From a virus, in IMG/VR virus record IMGVR_UViG_3300044993_000127, positions 1 to 40,209 of that record: 40,209 nucleotides of DNA, one strand, 5' to 3'. The translations under genes and the position numbers were made by a program. Below, piece by piece: positions 1 through 7,361 of this stretch. Below the pieces are notes generated by a model. The model was not told the origin of the DNA. It worked only from the letters and a program-made list of their open reading frames with translations, and did no database searches. The first letter of the stretch is position 1. Every line of letters begins with the position of its first letter.

Positions 1-76
1 ATGTGTAGCTGAAGCGAGCAATTTCGACAGATCGTCCTGCGCCGGTATCAATCTCAAAACTGACGTCGTAGCTCAT
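1..76 (-). CDS. Hypothetical phage protein, N-terminal fragment (runs off left edge)
   Basis: An ATG at 76 opens a frame that runs leftwards off the window, so only about 25 residues are visible (beginning MSYDVSFEIDTG). A GAGGG ribosome binding site lies about 7 bases upstream. The opening resembles small unknown proteins common in phage early operons, which often start MSYD and are acidic, but no function can be given. It is the most distal visible gene of the leftward early operon, after the small acidic gene at 168-362. Confidence 0.5.
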   Translation of the reverse strand, partial: MSYDVSFEIDTGAGRSVEIARFSYT

Positions 77-167
77 CGTATCCGCCCTCTTCGTTGCAGA
101 GAAGTAATAAGAGCACCGGTTAGCCATCCCGACGTAAAACAACAAATAAAAAAAAGGGTTTCCAGCA

Positions 168-362
168 CTACTCATCCTCCGATTGTTCAGGCTTTTTATA
201 TGTGATGATGATTTCACTTTCCAAGACCGTATCCTTACCCACGACCAGTTTTTTTAAATGCTCGGTTTTCTGCTTGTCTCTATCACGACAATGTTTTTCA
301 AATTCATCTGATAAGTTCCCGGATTGTAGACTGCTTGGGGTGGCTTGGTCGTTAGTGGTCAT
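168..362 (-). CDS. Small hydrophilic hypothetical protein (64 aa)
   Basis: A 64-residue charged protein with no membrane segment and no recognised domain; the C-terminus is acidic (ends EQSEDE). The ATG at 362 follows a strong AGAAGGAAG ribosome binding site, which supports translation. It begins one base downstream of the stop of the methyltransferase gene, so the two are very probably co-transcribed and perhaps translationally coupled. The local DNA is AT-richer than the replication genes upstream. Function unknown. Confidence 0.55.
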   Translation of the reverse strand: MTTNDQATPSSLQSGNLSDEFEKHCRDRDKQKTEHLKKLVVGKDTVLESEIIITYKKPEQSEDE

Positions 363-363
363 T

Positions 364-843
364 TCAACTTCCTTCTGAATCTTTCATAAAAACTATCCAG
401 TGTGTTTTGCCGTTTTTACCCGTCATTTGGCCTAATAGCGGTTTTTGATCGGTTAGTTTTATCACTTCAGATACTTTGATATCTGTCTCGTTCCATTTAA
501 ATATTAGAGTTCCATTGGGTTTCAGCACCCTGAAACACTCCCGAAATCCTGCGGTTAATAAAGGCGTAAAATCAGCTGGTAATTTCCCATATTTTTTAAC
601 CAGCCATGAATTTCTACCCACCTTCACGAGGTGGGGTGGATCAAAGACAACCATATGAAATGAATCATCTTGAAATGGAAGATTTGTAAAATCGCAAACC
701 GTATCAGGGGACACTGTAAATATGCGTCCATCGCAGAGGGTTTGTGATTCGTGGCGGATATCGCAGAAATGAACCAAGGGGTTAGTTTTATTAAAATAAA
801 ACATCTTTCCGCCACAGCAAACATCTAGTACTGTTTTAGACAT
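364..843 (-). CDS. SAM-dependent methyltransferase, phage type
   Basis: A class I Rossmann-fold methyltransferase of about 159 residues. The N-terminus carries a SAM-binding-like motif (VLDVCCGG, about residues 6-13). A DPPH tetrad near residue 95 sits where DPPY/NPPY lies in amino-methylating enzymes, followed by a helix and the strand GTLIFKWNE. The family transfers a methyl group from SAM; a DPP[YH] motif points to adenine-N6 or cytosine-N4 of DNA, but no target-recognition domain is visible, so the substrate is uncertain. A GTG lies one codon earlier at 846, but the ATG at 843 is preferred because it overlaps the upstream stop as TGATG. A likely role is protecting phage DNA from restriction. 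Confidence 0.75.
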   Translation of the reverse strand: MSKTVLDVCCGGKMFYFNKTNPLVHFCDIRHESQTLCDGRIFTVSPDTVCDFTNLPFQDDSFHMVVFDPPHLVKVGRNSWLVKKYGKLPADFTPLLTAGFRECFRVLKPNGTLIFKWNETDIKVSEVIKLTDQKPLLGQMTGKNGKTHWIVFMKDSEGS

Positions 844-1019
844 CACTCGCCCACAGCCTCTAACGGTTCAACAGCCGTGACCGTGACACGGGTTGGTTGG
901 CAAGCCTGCATCCGTTTAGTCAGTAGCATGCTTAGAAACGGGGTTTTGTCGCCTTCCTGTGGAACTGAATTAATCAGCTCACCCTGGGCCGTAAATTTAA
1001 AATCAATATAAAACGTCAT
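843..1019 (-). CDS. Small hypothetical protein (58 aa)
   Basis: Reading leftwards from an ATG at 1019, a 58-residue frame (begins MTFYIDFKFTAQG) ends at a TGA that overlaps the methyltransferase ATG (TGATG). Its own start overlaps the stop of the small membrane ORF at 1016-1111 as ATGA. These two stop-start overlaps, and the way it fills an otherwise empty gap in a tightly packed operon, are the main evidence that it is real. No domain is recognised. Confidence 0.55.
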   Translation of the reverse strand: MTFYIDFKFTAQGELINSVPQEGDKTPFLSMLLTKRMQACQPTRVTVTAVEPLEAVGE

Positions 1020-1111
1020 GTCTCTAATCTTTCAACTTTTCCAATGACACAAAACACAGCGGCCAGGGCCAGCAAGGGGGCTGCCACCAGGTAATTTATC
1101 ACGGTTTTCAT
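1016..1111 (-). CDS. Very small single-pass membrane protein (31 aa)
   Basis: A 31-residue frame beginning MKTVINYLVAAPLLALAA with one hydrophobic segment of about 19 residues and a short charged tail. A GGAGGG ribosome binding site lies 10 bases before the ATG, and the stop overlaps the next gene's ATG as ATGA. It lies largely inside the C-terminal part of the HTH gene at 1032-1280 in another frame, so one of the two may be shorter than drawn. It could be a small holin-like or regulatory membrane peptide; no function is claimed. Confidence 0.4.
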   Translation of the reverse strand: MKTVINYLVAAPLLALAAVFCVIGKVERLET

Positions 1112-1280
1112 TGTGTTGATTCCCTCCGATGGGTTGATTGCATTGCTTGATGATCTGCCCGACACGCTCCCCGGTGAGCCCGTACTGCTTGCCGATGGCC
1201 CGTTTGCTGACACCCTGCCGGTGAAGTTTCAGAATCATTCGGGTGCGTTCGCCAATCTGCTCCAGTGTCAGCCTTGTCAT
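1032..1280 (-). CDS. Small helix-turn-helix DNA-binding protein
   Basis: About 82 residues from the ATG at 1280. Residues about 10-45 form a resolvase/sigma-region-4 style helix-turn-helix (ILKLHRQGVSKRAIGKQYGL, then TGERVGQIIKQ), as in many phage late-gene regulators and recombinase tails. The remaining residues are low in regular structure and overlap the 31-residue membrane ORF. The start lies just past the stop of the tail-completion-like gene (sequence CTCTGATGCGATG). A longer in-frame start exists at 1337 but would overlap the upstream gene widely. Probably a transcriptional regulator; target unknown. Confidence 0.55.
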   Translation of the reverse strand: MTRLTLEQIGERTRMILKLHRQGVSKRAIGKQYGLTGERVGQIIKQCNQPIGGNQHNENRDKLPGGSPLAGPGRCVLCHWKS

Positions 1281-1284
1281 CGCA

Positions 1285-1881
1285 TCAGAGCCTTGAACGA
1301 ATTGCGTCATCGAGGGAGAGCTTGAACAGGCGCTCAAACCGCTCGTCCACGACTTTCTGAACCGTACGCTCCAATTCGAACCGGGCTTTCACTTGGGTCG
1401 TTGGACGCAGGGCATAGAGTAGCTGGATGGGTGTTCTGGCTTTTGTCACCCGCTGGTAAATGCCCAGGCGGCCTTTGACCGTGGCGATGAAGGGCTGACG
1501 CGGCCCGGACTTGTCCAGGATTCGCCGTGGCCGGTTGGACTTGGTGACGATATCCCGCTTGTTGCGTTTAATCTTCACCGGGATAGCCACGTGTCTACCC
1601 TTGGGGCGCTTCGTCCCGCCTTTGTCCTGACGCTCCATAAATTCGTCCACACTGCCCACCTTGGCGGCCTGATTGGCCTTGGTCGCCTTCTCGATGCGGA
1701 TGCCCTTGCTCACATAGTTGTTCCGGATGATGAACCGCCTGGGCAGCTCCCTACGAATTGCCTTCTGGGCATCCGAGGCCGTCCAGGTCAACGCTCGCGC
1801 ATTGGCAAATGGAAGCTGGTCCTTGGCCAGCTGAGACAAGCCTTTGATGGCTTTGGTGGTATCGACGCTGATTGATATCAC
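1285..1881 (-). CDS. Prophage minor tail protein Z-like (tail completion)
   Basis: A 198-residue basic protein that begins with a short beta strand (MISISVDTTKAIKGL) and continues with a helix-rich section and clusters of Arg/Lys. This layout and the phrases QLPFANARALTWTASDAQKAIRRELP and FERLFKLSLDDAIRSRL resemble the prophage minor tail protein Z (GPZ) group of tail-completion proteins. Such proteins usually sit between the head and tail-tube genes, but here the gene lies in the early operon between two DNA-binding regulators. Its start overlaps the end of the XRE gene by four bases. The assignment rests on overall pattern, with no catalytic motif to check. Confidence 0.55.
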   Translation of the reverse strand: MISISVDTTKAIKGLSQLAKDQLPFANARALTWTASDAQKAIRRELPRRFIIRNNYVSKGIRIEKATKANQAAKVGSVDEFMERQDKGGTKRPKGRHVAIPVKIKRNKRDIVTKSNRPRRILDKSGPRQPFIATVKGRLGIYQRVTKARTPIQLLYALRPTTQVKARFELERTVQKVVDERFERLFKLSLDDAIRSRL

Positions 1882-2369
1882 AGCTTTTTATCCTCCATCA
1901 GGGTTTCAATTTCCTGGATTACCTCGGTGACGCCGTCGAGAATCAGTTCCAGGCGTGTGATGTGACCGGTGCGCATGTTGATAACCTGGGCGATTTTCCG
2001 AATCAGCGAGGCCGGTGCCTGCCCGTTGAGCGTGAGCAACTCCAGATACCGTCGCTCCCGCCGGGTGATGGGTGGCACCATCGGGCGGATGTCCCGTGAG
2101 TACAGGCCGTAGAGGTCATTCGGCGTGATGCCAAACAGATGGCACAGCTTAGACACCTGCTGTGAGTTCGGCTCGAAGCGGCCTTCGTGCCCTTCCATCC
2201 ACCGCCGGATCGTGCCTTCACCCACGCCAATCATTTGAGCCACCTGCACCGGTGTTCGTCCACTGGTGCCGATGAAGTAGGTCAGTCGTTTGTGAAACGC
2301 GCTCTGGGGCGTGATGCTCTCGACCGGGTACACCAGCTGCATCTGCCTCTCGTTCATCTCTGCTGCCAT
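1878..2369 (-). CDS. XRE-family helix-turn-helix transcriptional regulator
   Basis: A 163-residue protein with a lambda-repressor-type helix-turn-helix at about residues 38-60 (TPVQVAQMIGVGEGTIRRWMEG), then a linker (FEPNSQQVSKLCHLFGITPNDLYGL) typical of XRE domains. The C-terminal half is helical and may serve dimerisation. It follows the replication initiator by 15 bases and overlaps the next gene by four bases, so it belongs to the distal early operon and could control late transcription or replication. A second ATG four codons in is an alternative start; neither has a strong ribosome binding site. Confidence 0.75.
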   Translation of the reverse strand: MAAEMNERQMQLVYPVESITPQSAFHKRLTYFIGTSGRTPVQVAQMIGVGEGTIRRWMEGHEGRFEPNSQQVSKLCHLFGITPNDLYGLYSRDIRPMVPPITRRERRYLELLTLNGQAPASLIRKIAQVINMRTGHITRLELILDGVTEVIQEIETLMEDKKL

Positions 2370-2384
2370 TATTCTCGTTTCCCA

Positions 2385-3356
2385 CTATCCCCGGATGATT
2401 TCCAATAGCCCGGGCTGGCATCCGGCCCCGTCCCAGTTTTCGCCGCTTTCGTCACTGAGGTAAAAAAGATCCCCGCTGGATTCGCCAGGCGCTCGTGGGT
2501 TGATAGCCCGGAACTCGACCTGGTGCTTGCTAAAAACCCGCCCGTCGGTAATGCAGCGGACCTGGCCGCCTTCGTCCAAGTGGTCGAGAATCTGCTTCCA
2601 GCGTGGCGTGGTGGCTGGCTTACTCACGGTCTGGCCTCTGCGTTGGCCGTCGGGCCGGTAGTCCTGGATGCGCCCCCAGAATGCCGACTCGAACCACTTG
2701 GGCGCTGACTTGCCGGAAGAAGTCGCCGCGTCCACGGTTTGCTGCCAGCATTCGCGAAGCACCAGATCGCCCAGGTTGGGATACTGAGCCTTGGCTTTGC
2801 CGAGCACGCGCCTTACCGTGCCGCCTGCCCAGTGCAGGTTGGTCAGATTCGGGTTTTTTGAGGCCACCAGGTAGTCGACGGCATCGGAAACAAATTTTTC
2901 ATTTTCGGCATCGTCTGCGCACGCGGCACGCGTTAGCGTGCTTTCTCTCTCTGTTTCTAACTCTGTCTCTAACTCTGTATCTTGGGCCGGAGTCGCTACG
3001 GATTCACTCCGGAGTTTTTTATTTTGCTTTTTGGTGTGTTCGTCCCTGTATTCAACCATCTTAGGGCAATCGATGCGTATCAAATTCTGACGGTTTTCTG
3101 TGAAAGAAATTTTAAAAAGTTTCAAGTTTTCGCAGAAAAGTAGGAAGTTTTTGATCTTTTTTTCAGAAATTCTGAGGATTCTTTTCCAACTTGAGACCGG
3201 AAGTTCGACATGGGTTCGGTCGGTTTCGTCCATCTGTTCGCCGATGGTTTCCAGGATTAAAAAATAAATGCCATAGCCCTCTGGCCCGAATTCATCCAGG
3301 ATTATCGCCAACTTTTCGTCTCTATTGGCCGTTGATATGTGCTTGAACCAACGCAT
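2385..3356 (-). CDS. Phage replication initiation protein (winged-helix N-terminal domain)
   Basis: A 323-residue protein whose first 100 residues (MRWFKHISTANRDEKL, then EFGPEGYGIYFLILETIG) match the Lin1244/Lin1753-type (DUF4373) winged-helix domain of phage replication initiators, functionally like lambda O. A low-complexity acidic linker of repeated TELE units follows near residues 125-140, then a C-terminal helical domain (about 150-240) suited to contacts with the host helicase or loader. The DNA encoding the linker holds 12-base tandem repeats next to AT-rich DNA, so the origin may lie inside the gene as in lambda. The gene lies downstream of the helicase and small genes in the same leftward operon. 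Confidence 0.7.
   Translation of the reverse strand: MRWFKHISTANRDEKLAIILDEFGPEGYGIYFLILETIGEQMDETDRTHVELPVSSWKRILRISEKKIKNFLLFCENLKLFKISFTENRQNLIRIDCPKMVEYRDEHTKKQNKKLRSESVATPAQDTELETELETERESTLTRAACADDAENEKFVSDAVDYLVASKNPNLTNLHWAGGTVRRVLGKAKAQYPNLGDLVLRECWQQTVDAATSSGKSAPKWFESAFWGRIQDYRPDGQRRGQTVSKPATTPRWKQILDHLDEGGQVRCITDGRVFSKHQVEFRAINPRAPGESSGDLFYLSDESGENWDGAGCQPGLLEIIRG
2944..2979. repeat. 12-base tandem repeats inside the replication gene (possible origin iterons)
   Basis: Two near-identical 12-mers, tctaactctgtc (2956-2967) and tctaactctgta (2968-2979), follow a diverged third unit at 2944-2955. They encode the TELETELE linker of the initiator. On one side, 3000-3180 is strikingly AT-rich, as expected of an unwinding element. 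Lambda and related phages keep origin iterons inside the initiator gene, so an origin is plausible, but the repeats could simply reflect the repetitive peptide. Confidence 0.35.
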
Positions 3357-3391
3357 GTCTCTCTAACCTATATTTCCCGCTATTCTCTTGC

Positions 3392-3583
3392 TTACTCTCC
3401 GCGATTATTCCGATTGATAGACTTATGAATCGAGACCTCGGTGGGCCTGGTGTCGTTGCTGAGGAGCTTTAGGAATACTACAGCCGGGTACACACAGCCC
3501 CAGATGATAAAGCAGGCAATGGCATCGGCCAGCCACTCCGGCAGCCACCCTGGCAGTGACACATTCCACGATTCGTTACTCAC
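3392..3583 (-). CDS. Small single-pass membrane protein (63 aa)
   Basis: The preferred start is a GTG at 3583 (VSNESWNVSLPGW), which follows a GGGAGGGAG ribosome binding site and overlaps the end of the upstream gene by eight bases; an ATG at 3613 would embed it further. Residues about 15-40 (LADAIACFIIWGCVYPAVVFL) form one clear membrane helix, followed by a polar basic tail. Such proteins in phage early operons are sometimes exclusion proteins or inner-membrane anchors, but nothing here identifies the role. Confidence 0.55.
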   Translation of the reverse strand: MSNESWNVSLPGWLPEWLADAIACFIIWGCVYPAVVFLKLLSNDTRPTEVSIHKSINRNNRGE

Positions 3584-3785
3584 GCACTGCTCCCTCCCGA
3601 TATTTATCCACACAGGCCTGATAGGATTCTTCAGGCGTTCGTCCGGATGCGCTAATGGCCGATCCTGGAATATCCCCGGTGGTCATCAGGTAACAGTTCC
3701 AGATGCCTCTGCGACGGTTCCAGGCCACCATGGCGTGGTCATAGCGCCGCATCACATCGAACAGGGTGGCCTCTGTGCTAGACAT
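3576..3785 (-). CDS. Small hypothetical protein (69 aa)
   Basis: A 69-residue soluble protein starting MSSTEATLFDVMRRYDHAMV with aromatic residues typical of a compact fold and no membrane segment or metal site. It overlaps the coiled-coil gene before it by eight bases and the membrane gene after it by eight bases; tight packing and conserved direction support coding. The family is not recognised. Confidence 0.55.
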   Translation of the reverse strand: MSSTEATLFDVMRRYDHAMVAWNRRRGIWNCYLMTTGDIPGSAISASGRTPEESYQACVDKYREGAVRE

Positions 3786-4047
3786 TCATTCCGGCCTCCT
3801 GTGCCTCCTGGAGCCTGGCTTTTAACCGTTTGACCTCGCTCTCGGCAGACAGGCGCTTGCGGCGCTCCTCTTCGGCGAATTCGTGACACGCAATGTAATT
3901 GGCCAGGATGACGGTTCGTTCGTACTTGCCTGGTTTGTCTGCCAGCAAGCGCATCGCCGCCTCTTTGTGATGAGGCAGCGCTGGCGGAATCACACAGCGT
4001 TTCGGTGCTGGGATGGGTTGGTGCAGACTCATTCCCTGCTCAAGCAT
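3778..4047 (-). CDS. Small coiled-coil hypothetical protein (89 aa)
   Basis: The first half is proline-rich and basic. The second half (about residues 55-85, EFAEEERRKRLSAESEVKRL) is a strong coiled coil. The ATG at 4047 has a GAGGAGG ribosome binding site six bases upstream and overlaps the helicase stop (ATGCTTGA). A second ATG at 4032 is possible but its spacing to a ribosome binding site is poor. It may be an accessory of the helicase just upstream, though only position suggests this. Confidence 0.55.
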   Translation of the reverse strand: MLEQGMSLHQPIPAPKRCVIPPALPHHKEAAMRLLADKPGKYERTVILANYIACHEFAEEERRKRLSAESEVKRLKARLQEAQEAGMNV

Positions 4048-5503
4048 GGGAGGCCTCCTCGTAGTGCTGAACGATTAATTGCTCGGCGTAACGGCTGCCC
4101 AGGTACGAGCCTAAATTCTGGAAGCCCTGATGCATGCCAATCTGCTGGGCCACCCATCTGGCGGGTTTTCCGTTGGCCCTGGCAAACCGCAACAACTGGA
4201 TAAACCGTTTGACGATCGCCGGTGTTTCCACTTTGGGTGGCGTAAAGTCTTCTGGTAGCAAGACAAAGTTCGGCAGCGGTTTGCTGGTGGTGGCTGGGCG
4301 TCGGATTGCGTCGTTCAGTCTAAGTCCCTTTTCCCAGATGCCATTGGCTTCGTTCAGCCGGTATTTGCTCGGCGGAATCGGCGCGTTTTTATCTCGGTCA
4401 GCCAGCGTCCACTCGTGTTCGTCCAGGAGGTGGCCGTGGGTTTCCACCAGTTCACCGTGGTCAATCAGGATACAGTCACGCTTGCCGCTCTCTGGGCACG
4501 GGCGTAGGCCTCGACCGGCTTGTTGAATGTACAGGGCTTTGGATTGGGTCGGACGTGCCAGGCCGATGTAGGAGATTGAGAGCAAGTCCACGCCCTCACA
4601 AAGCACGTTGGCATTGGTGACGATATCAATATGCCCGGCTTCGAGTCTGGCCAGGATACTTGCTCGCTCGGCATCGGGTGTGGTTCCGTCCAGGTGCTCT
4701 GCATGGATGCCTGCCGCGTTAAAACTCTGAGCCATGGCTTTTGAGTGCTCGATGCCGACACAGAATACAATTCCGCGTCGTCCCAGTGCGTGGCGTTTGT
4801 ACTGGTTCACCACCGCCTCCAGGTGCTCTGTCTGGCTCATGTAATGGCTTAATTCGTTCTGGATATAGTCTCCGTGCATTTTACGCACTCGGGACAGACC
4901 GCCCAGGTCATCGCCTTTAATCATCACCGGGGGCACCAGATAGGGACCTTCTGGGTGGTTGATGAGCTCCTCGATGGTGGCCACCTGGATCAATTCCTGG
5001 GCCATGTCATCAAAGCCTGAGCCATCCAGACGCCAGGGTGTGGCCGAGACCAGCAAGAGTTTGGCTTTGGGATAACGGGCCAGAAAACGGCCATAGCGAA
5101 ACGCCTTGGCCAGGTGGGCCTCGTCGATGACAATCACATAAGGCTCGATAGGGAGCGATCTGGTTCGCATTGAATCGATGCTGCAAATCTGGATGGCGGC
5201 CATTTTTTCCGTACTGTCATTGGCTTTGATAATGCCGTGACGCAGGCCCATGCGCCGAATCGTCTTGGATGCCTGGGTGATTAATTCGCCCCGGTGGGCC
5301 ACAACCACAGCAGGCCGTCCGGCCATCACATTTTGACGGATGAATTCACTGAATATCACTGTCTTGCCACCGCCGGTGGGCAGCTGGAGAAACACGCCCT
5401 TAATACCTGCCCCGAATGCCATAGCAATCCGATCCAGCGCTTCCTGCTGGTAATCGCGCAAATCAATCGGCGTCACGATATTATCCGACGTAGCCAGGGT
5501 CAT
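4040..5503 (-). CDS. SF2 DEAD/DEAH-box helicase (RadD-like)
   Basis: A 487-residue superfamily 2 helicase. Visible motifs are motif I LPTGGGKT (about residues 41-48), Ia VVVAHRGEL, II VIDEAH (about 130), III VSATPW, IV/V around TNANVLCEGVDL and VI QQAGRGLRP; the C-terminal 90 residues are an extra domain. This arrangement fits the RadD / type III restriction-like helicase group, which remodels DNA or branched junctions. The start is placed at the ATG at 5503 because it overlaps the stop of the upstream zinc-finger gene (TCATGA). The RuvC-like resolvase two genes upstream suggests a joint role in phage replication and recombination. Confidence 0.85.
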   Translation of the reverse strand: MTLATSDNIVTPIDLRDYQQEALDRIAMAFGAGIKGVFLQLPTGGGKTVIFSEFIRQNVMAGRPAVVVAHRGELITQASKTIRRMGLRHGIIKANDSTEKMAAIQICSIDSMRTRSLPIEPYVIVIDEAHLAKAFRYGRFLARYPKAKLLLVSATPWRLDGSGFDDMAQELIQVATIEELINHPEGPYLVPPVMIKGDDLGGLSRVRKMHGDYIQNELSHYMSQTEHLEAVVNQYKRHALGRRGIVFCVGIEHSKAMAQSFNAAGIHAEHLDGTTPDAERASILARLEAGHIDIVTNANVLCEGVDLLSISYIGLARPTQSKALYIQQAGRGLRPCPESGKRDCILIDHGELVETHGHLLDEHEWTLADRDKNAPIPPSKYRLNEANGIWEKGLRLNDAIRRPATTSKPLPNFVLLPEDFTPPKVETPAIVKRFIQLLRFARANGKPARWVAQQIGMHQGFQNLGSYLGSRYAEQLIVQHYEEASHA

Positions 5504-5805
5504 GAGCGGCAGTCCCCGCAGTATTTGCGCCATTGGCTGTTAGCTTCAAAGGCTTTGCCGCAATCAATGCAAATCTTTTGAAATATCGGCTTTTTGTACC
5601 CGTTTTTGGATTTAACAACCGTTTCCCGTTGGGGTTCCGATCCACACAGCGATTGGATAGAGTCATAGGCTTGTTTCAACGGCACCATGGCTGCTTCCAG
5701 TCTGGCCAGCTCGGCCTGGATTTCCTGCAGTCTGGTCTTTAACTCCTGGCGCTTGGTGTGCATCTTTTGCAGCGCCGTCATGATGTTTTCAAGCTGTTTT
5801 TTCAT
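5500..5805 (-). CDS. Coiled-coil protein with C-terminal zinc ribbon
   Basis: 101 residues. Residues 1-50 form a coiled coil (heptads in TKRQELKTRLQEIQAELARLE). The C-terminal 30 residues carry two CxxC pairs (CIDCGKAF and CGDC) that should bind one zinc ion. It overlaps the resolvase stop at its start (TGATG) and the helicase start at its end, so all three are probably translated together. Such proteins may bind nucleic acid or adapt the helicase, but no specific family is recognised. Confidence 0.6.
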   Translation of the reverse strand: MKKQLENIMTALQKMHTKRQELKTRLQEIQAELARLEAAMVPLKQAYDSIQSLCGSEPQRETVVKSKNGYKKPIFQKICIDCGKAFEANSQWRKYCGDCRS

Positions 5806-6377
5806 CAGAGAACCCGCCTCCGTGCTTCCCGCTTTAGTGCCGCCGCCTTGCGGTATTCATCCCCACTCATTAACCAGACGAATGCAGCGGCCAGTGCGTC
5901 GGCGTGGTTGTCGTCCACAATCTTCGAGCCCTTCATATTCCAGACCGTCTGGACGGCCGCTCTGACCTCGTCCTTGCTGGCGCTGCCATTGGCGGCAATC
6001 CGGGCCTTGATTGATGTGGGAGAGACGGCATAAAAGGCCAGGCCGTAGGTTTTAGCAAAATCCTTGCAAAGCGCAGAGACAGCGCCCATCACGTTGGTGG
6101 TGTCTCCGCTCCGCCGAATAGGCGTGGTGTGTTCAATCACCAGCTCAGTGGGACGAAACTGGGTCATGAGGGTGACGAGATCGGTTCTGAGTACGTTCAG
6201 GCGATCCATCAGGCTGGTGGTGGGGCCTTTCATCCGGATGACACCAGAGGTCAGAAGCCTGCCCGTCACCCCGTAAGCGACGGGGTGAGACGGGTCAGCT
6301 TCGACGACGGCAAATCCAGTATTCACACTGGCCTGGTCAAGCACCAGGGTGACGTGATGCGTCAACTGGCTAGGCAC
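5805..6377 (-). CDS. RuvC-like Holliday junction resolvase
   Basis: 190 residues of RNase H-fold nuclease. The first strand carries the catalytic aspartate (LVLDQASVNTG, D14), a second acidic residue lies in ELVIEHT (about residue 82), and the C-terminal DDNHADALA (about 155-163) supplies the last metal-binding aspartates; this order is diagnostic of RuvC. It resolves branched DNA before packaging. The length is near that of cellular RuvC (about 170). It lies between the acidic protein and the zinc-ribbon gene, with overlapping ends on both sides. Confidence 0.85.
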   Translation of the reverse strand: MPSQLTHHVTLVLDQASVNTGFAVVEADPSHPVAYGVTGRLLTSGVIRMKGPTTSLMDRLNVLRTDLVTLMTQFRPTELVIEHTTPIRRSGDTTNVMGAVSALCKDFAKTYGLAFYAVSPTSIKARIAANGSASKDEVRAAVQTVWNMKGSKIVDDNHADALAAAFVWLMSGDEYRKAAALKREARRRVL

Positions 6378-7029
6378 TTTCCACCTCGTCGTTATTGCGG
6401 TAAAACTTGCGGGCGGCAGCGATTTGGCCCTGGGTCAGGCGCTGGCCCAGGTGAATTTTTTTGACCCGGAATTGCTGAATAAAGAACCGGCGTAGATCCG
6501 AGATACTGATGCCTAATTCAGCAGATAGGGACTTGAGCGTCTGTGGCGCGATGGCCTGGACGTTGTCATCTGACGAAGGCTCTTCGTCAGAACTTTGATC
6601 AGGATTTGATTCATCGTCCGGGGTTTCTGTCTCGGCATCTGACTCAGCGTCCTCGGTCGATTCTTCCTCGGTTTCTTCGGTGGTTTCTTCGTCCGGGCTT
6701 TCGGCAGGCTCGGGTTTCGGGCCATCCGGATCAAATTCTTCCAGGTCGTCATCACTGGGTGTGTCATCATCCAGCGGTTCCGGATCAGCAGAATCCACAA
6801 TCTCGGTATGGAATGTCAGCTGGCCGGAATCCAACTGGTTAAGCAATTCATCACGCTGTTTTTCTTTCGCTTTGATCTCGTTCTTGAGCGCGTTGGCTTC
6901 ATTCACTTTAATCTCGCGGTCGTTTTTAAGGTTTGCTATCTCTTTTGAGATTGCATACAGATGCTCCAGGCGCTCTGTTTTGCTGACAAAATTCAACTGG
7001 GGCTCGTTATCGGCTGTCTCAATTGCCAC
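6370..7029 (-). CDS. Acidic coiled-coil protein with C-terminal helical domain
   Basis: 219 residues in three parts: an N-terminal coiled coil (about 15-70, Lys/Glu heptads), a very acidic disordered tract (about 75-150, Asp/Glu/Ser/Thr/Pro) and a C-terminal fold of about 55 residues (SLSAELGISISDLRRFFIQQ) with a helix-turn-helix look. The start is a GTG at 7029 behind an AAGGAG site. The acidic tract could mimic DNA or bind basic proteins; a role beside the resolvase and helicase is inferred from position only. The structural protein at 32171-32686 has a similar acidic tail after a similar helical stretch. Confidence 0.6.
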   Translation of the reverse strand: MAIETADNEPQLNFVSKTERLEHLYAISKEIANLKNDREIKVNEANALKNEIKAKEKQRDELLNQLDSGQLTFHTEIVDSADPEPLDDDTPSDDDLEEFDPDGPKPEPAESPDEETTEETEEESTEDAESDAETETPDDESNPDQSSDEEPSSDDNVQAIAPQTLKSLSAELGISISDLRRFFIQQFRVKKIHLGQRLTQGQIAAARKFYRNNDEVESA

Positions 7030-7168
7030 GGTTCACTCTCCTTTATGCCTATGATGGTGATGCCCTTCTTAGGGGCGGCCGCACGGTAATCACCTGCCTT
7101 TCTTACTTGTGCCCTCTATCGTCCCCTTCGATGCTTACTTACTAGTCGTTTGTTAGTGACTTAACAGC

Positions 7169-7270
7169 TCATAAGTTCACCACCTCCTGTCTTTTCACCA
7201 TCTCGTGGATCACCTCGGAATGGTTTAGGATTTGTTGGGTGCCGGTTGCCTCATCACCGGAAGGTTTCAC
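7169..7270 (-). CDS. Possible 33-residue peptide in the 7.03-7.47 kb gap
   Basis: A GTG at 7270 opens a 33-residue hydrophilic frame whose second half reads QQILNHSEVIHEMVKRQEVV, a plausible helix. The ribosome binding site is weak. Its stop overlaps an ATG (TTATGA) preceded by a strong AGGAGGTGG site, but that ATG leads only to a three-residue peptide. Coding is uncertain; it is the best protein candidate in a gap of about 440 bases. Confidence 0.25.
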   Translation of the reverse strand: MKPSGDEATGTQQILNHSEVIHEMVKRQEVVNL

Positions 7271-7361
7271 CGTTCCACTCTGGGGTCAGTAATAGCTCGA
7301 ACCCGAATAGCAGGTGTCGCTACCCTATGATGTTTACGACGGCATAGGCACCCTGTCTCTT

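Noticed and set aside
7030-7168. A protein-like frame with KKGITIIGIKESEPW upstream of the acidic gene
   Set aside because: It has no ATG, GTG or TTG start after its upstream stop and runs into the next gene in the wrong frame.
7261-7350. A second tRNA-like fold next to the 7.4 kb element (gggttcgag on the minus strand)
   Set aside because: The bases flanking the T-loop-like string do not pair, and no acceptor stem can be formed; only a cctatg/catagg hairpin remains.
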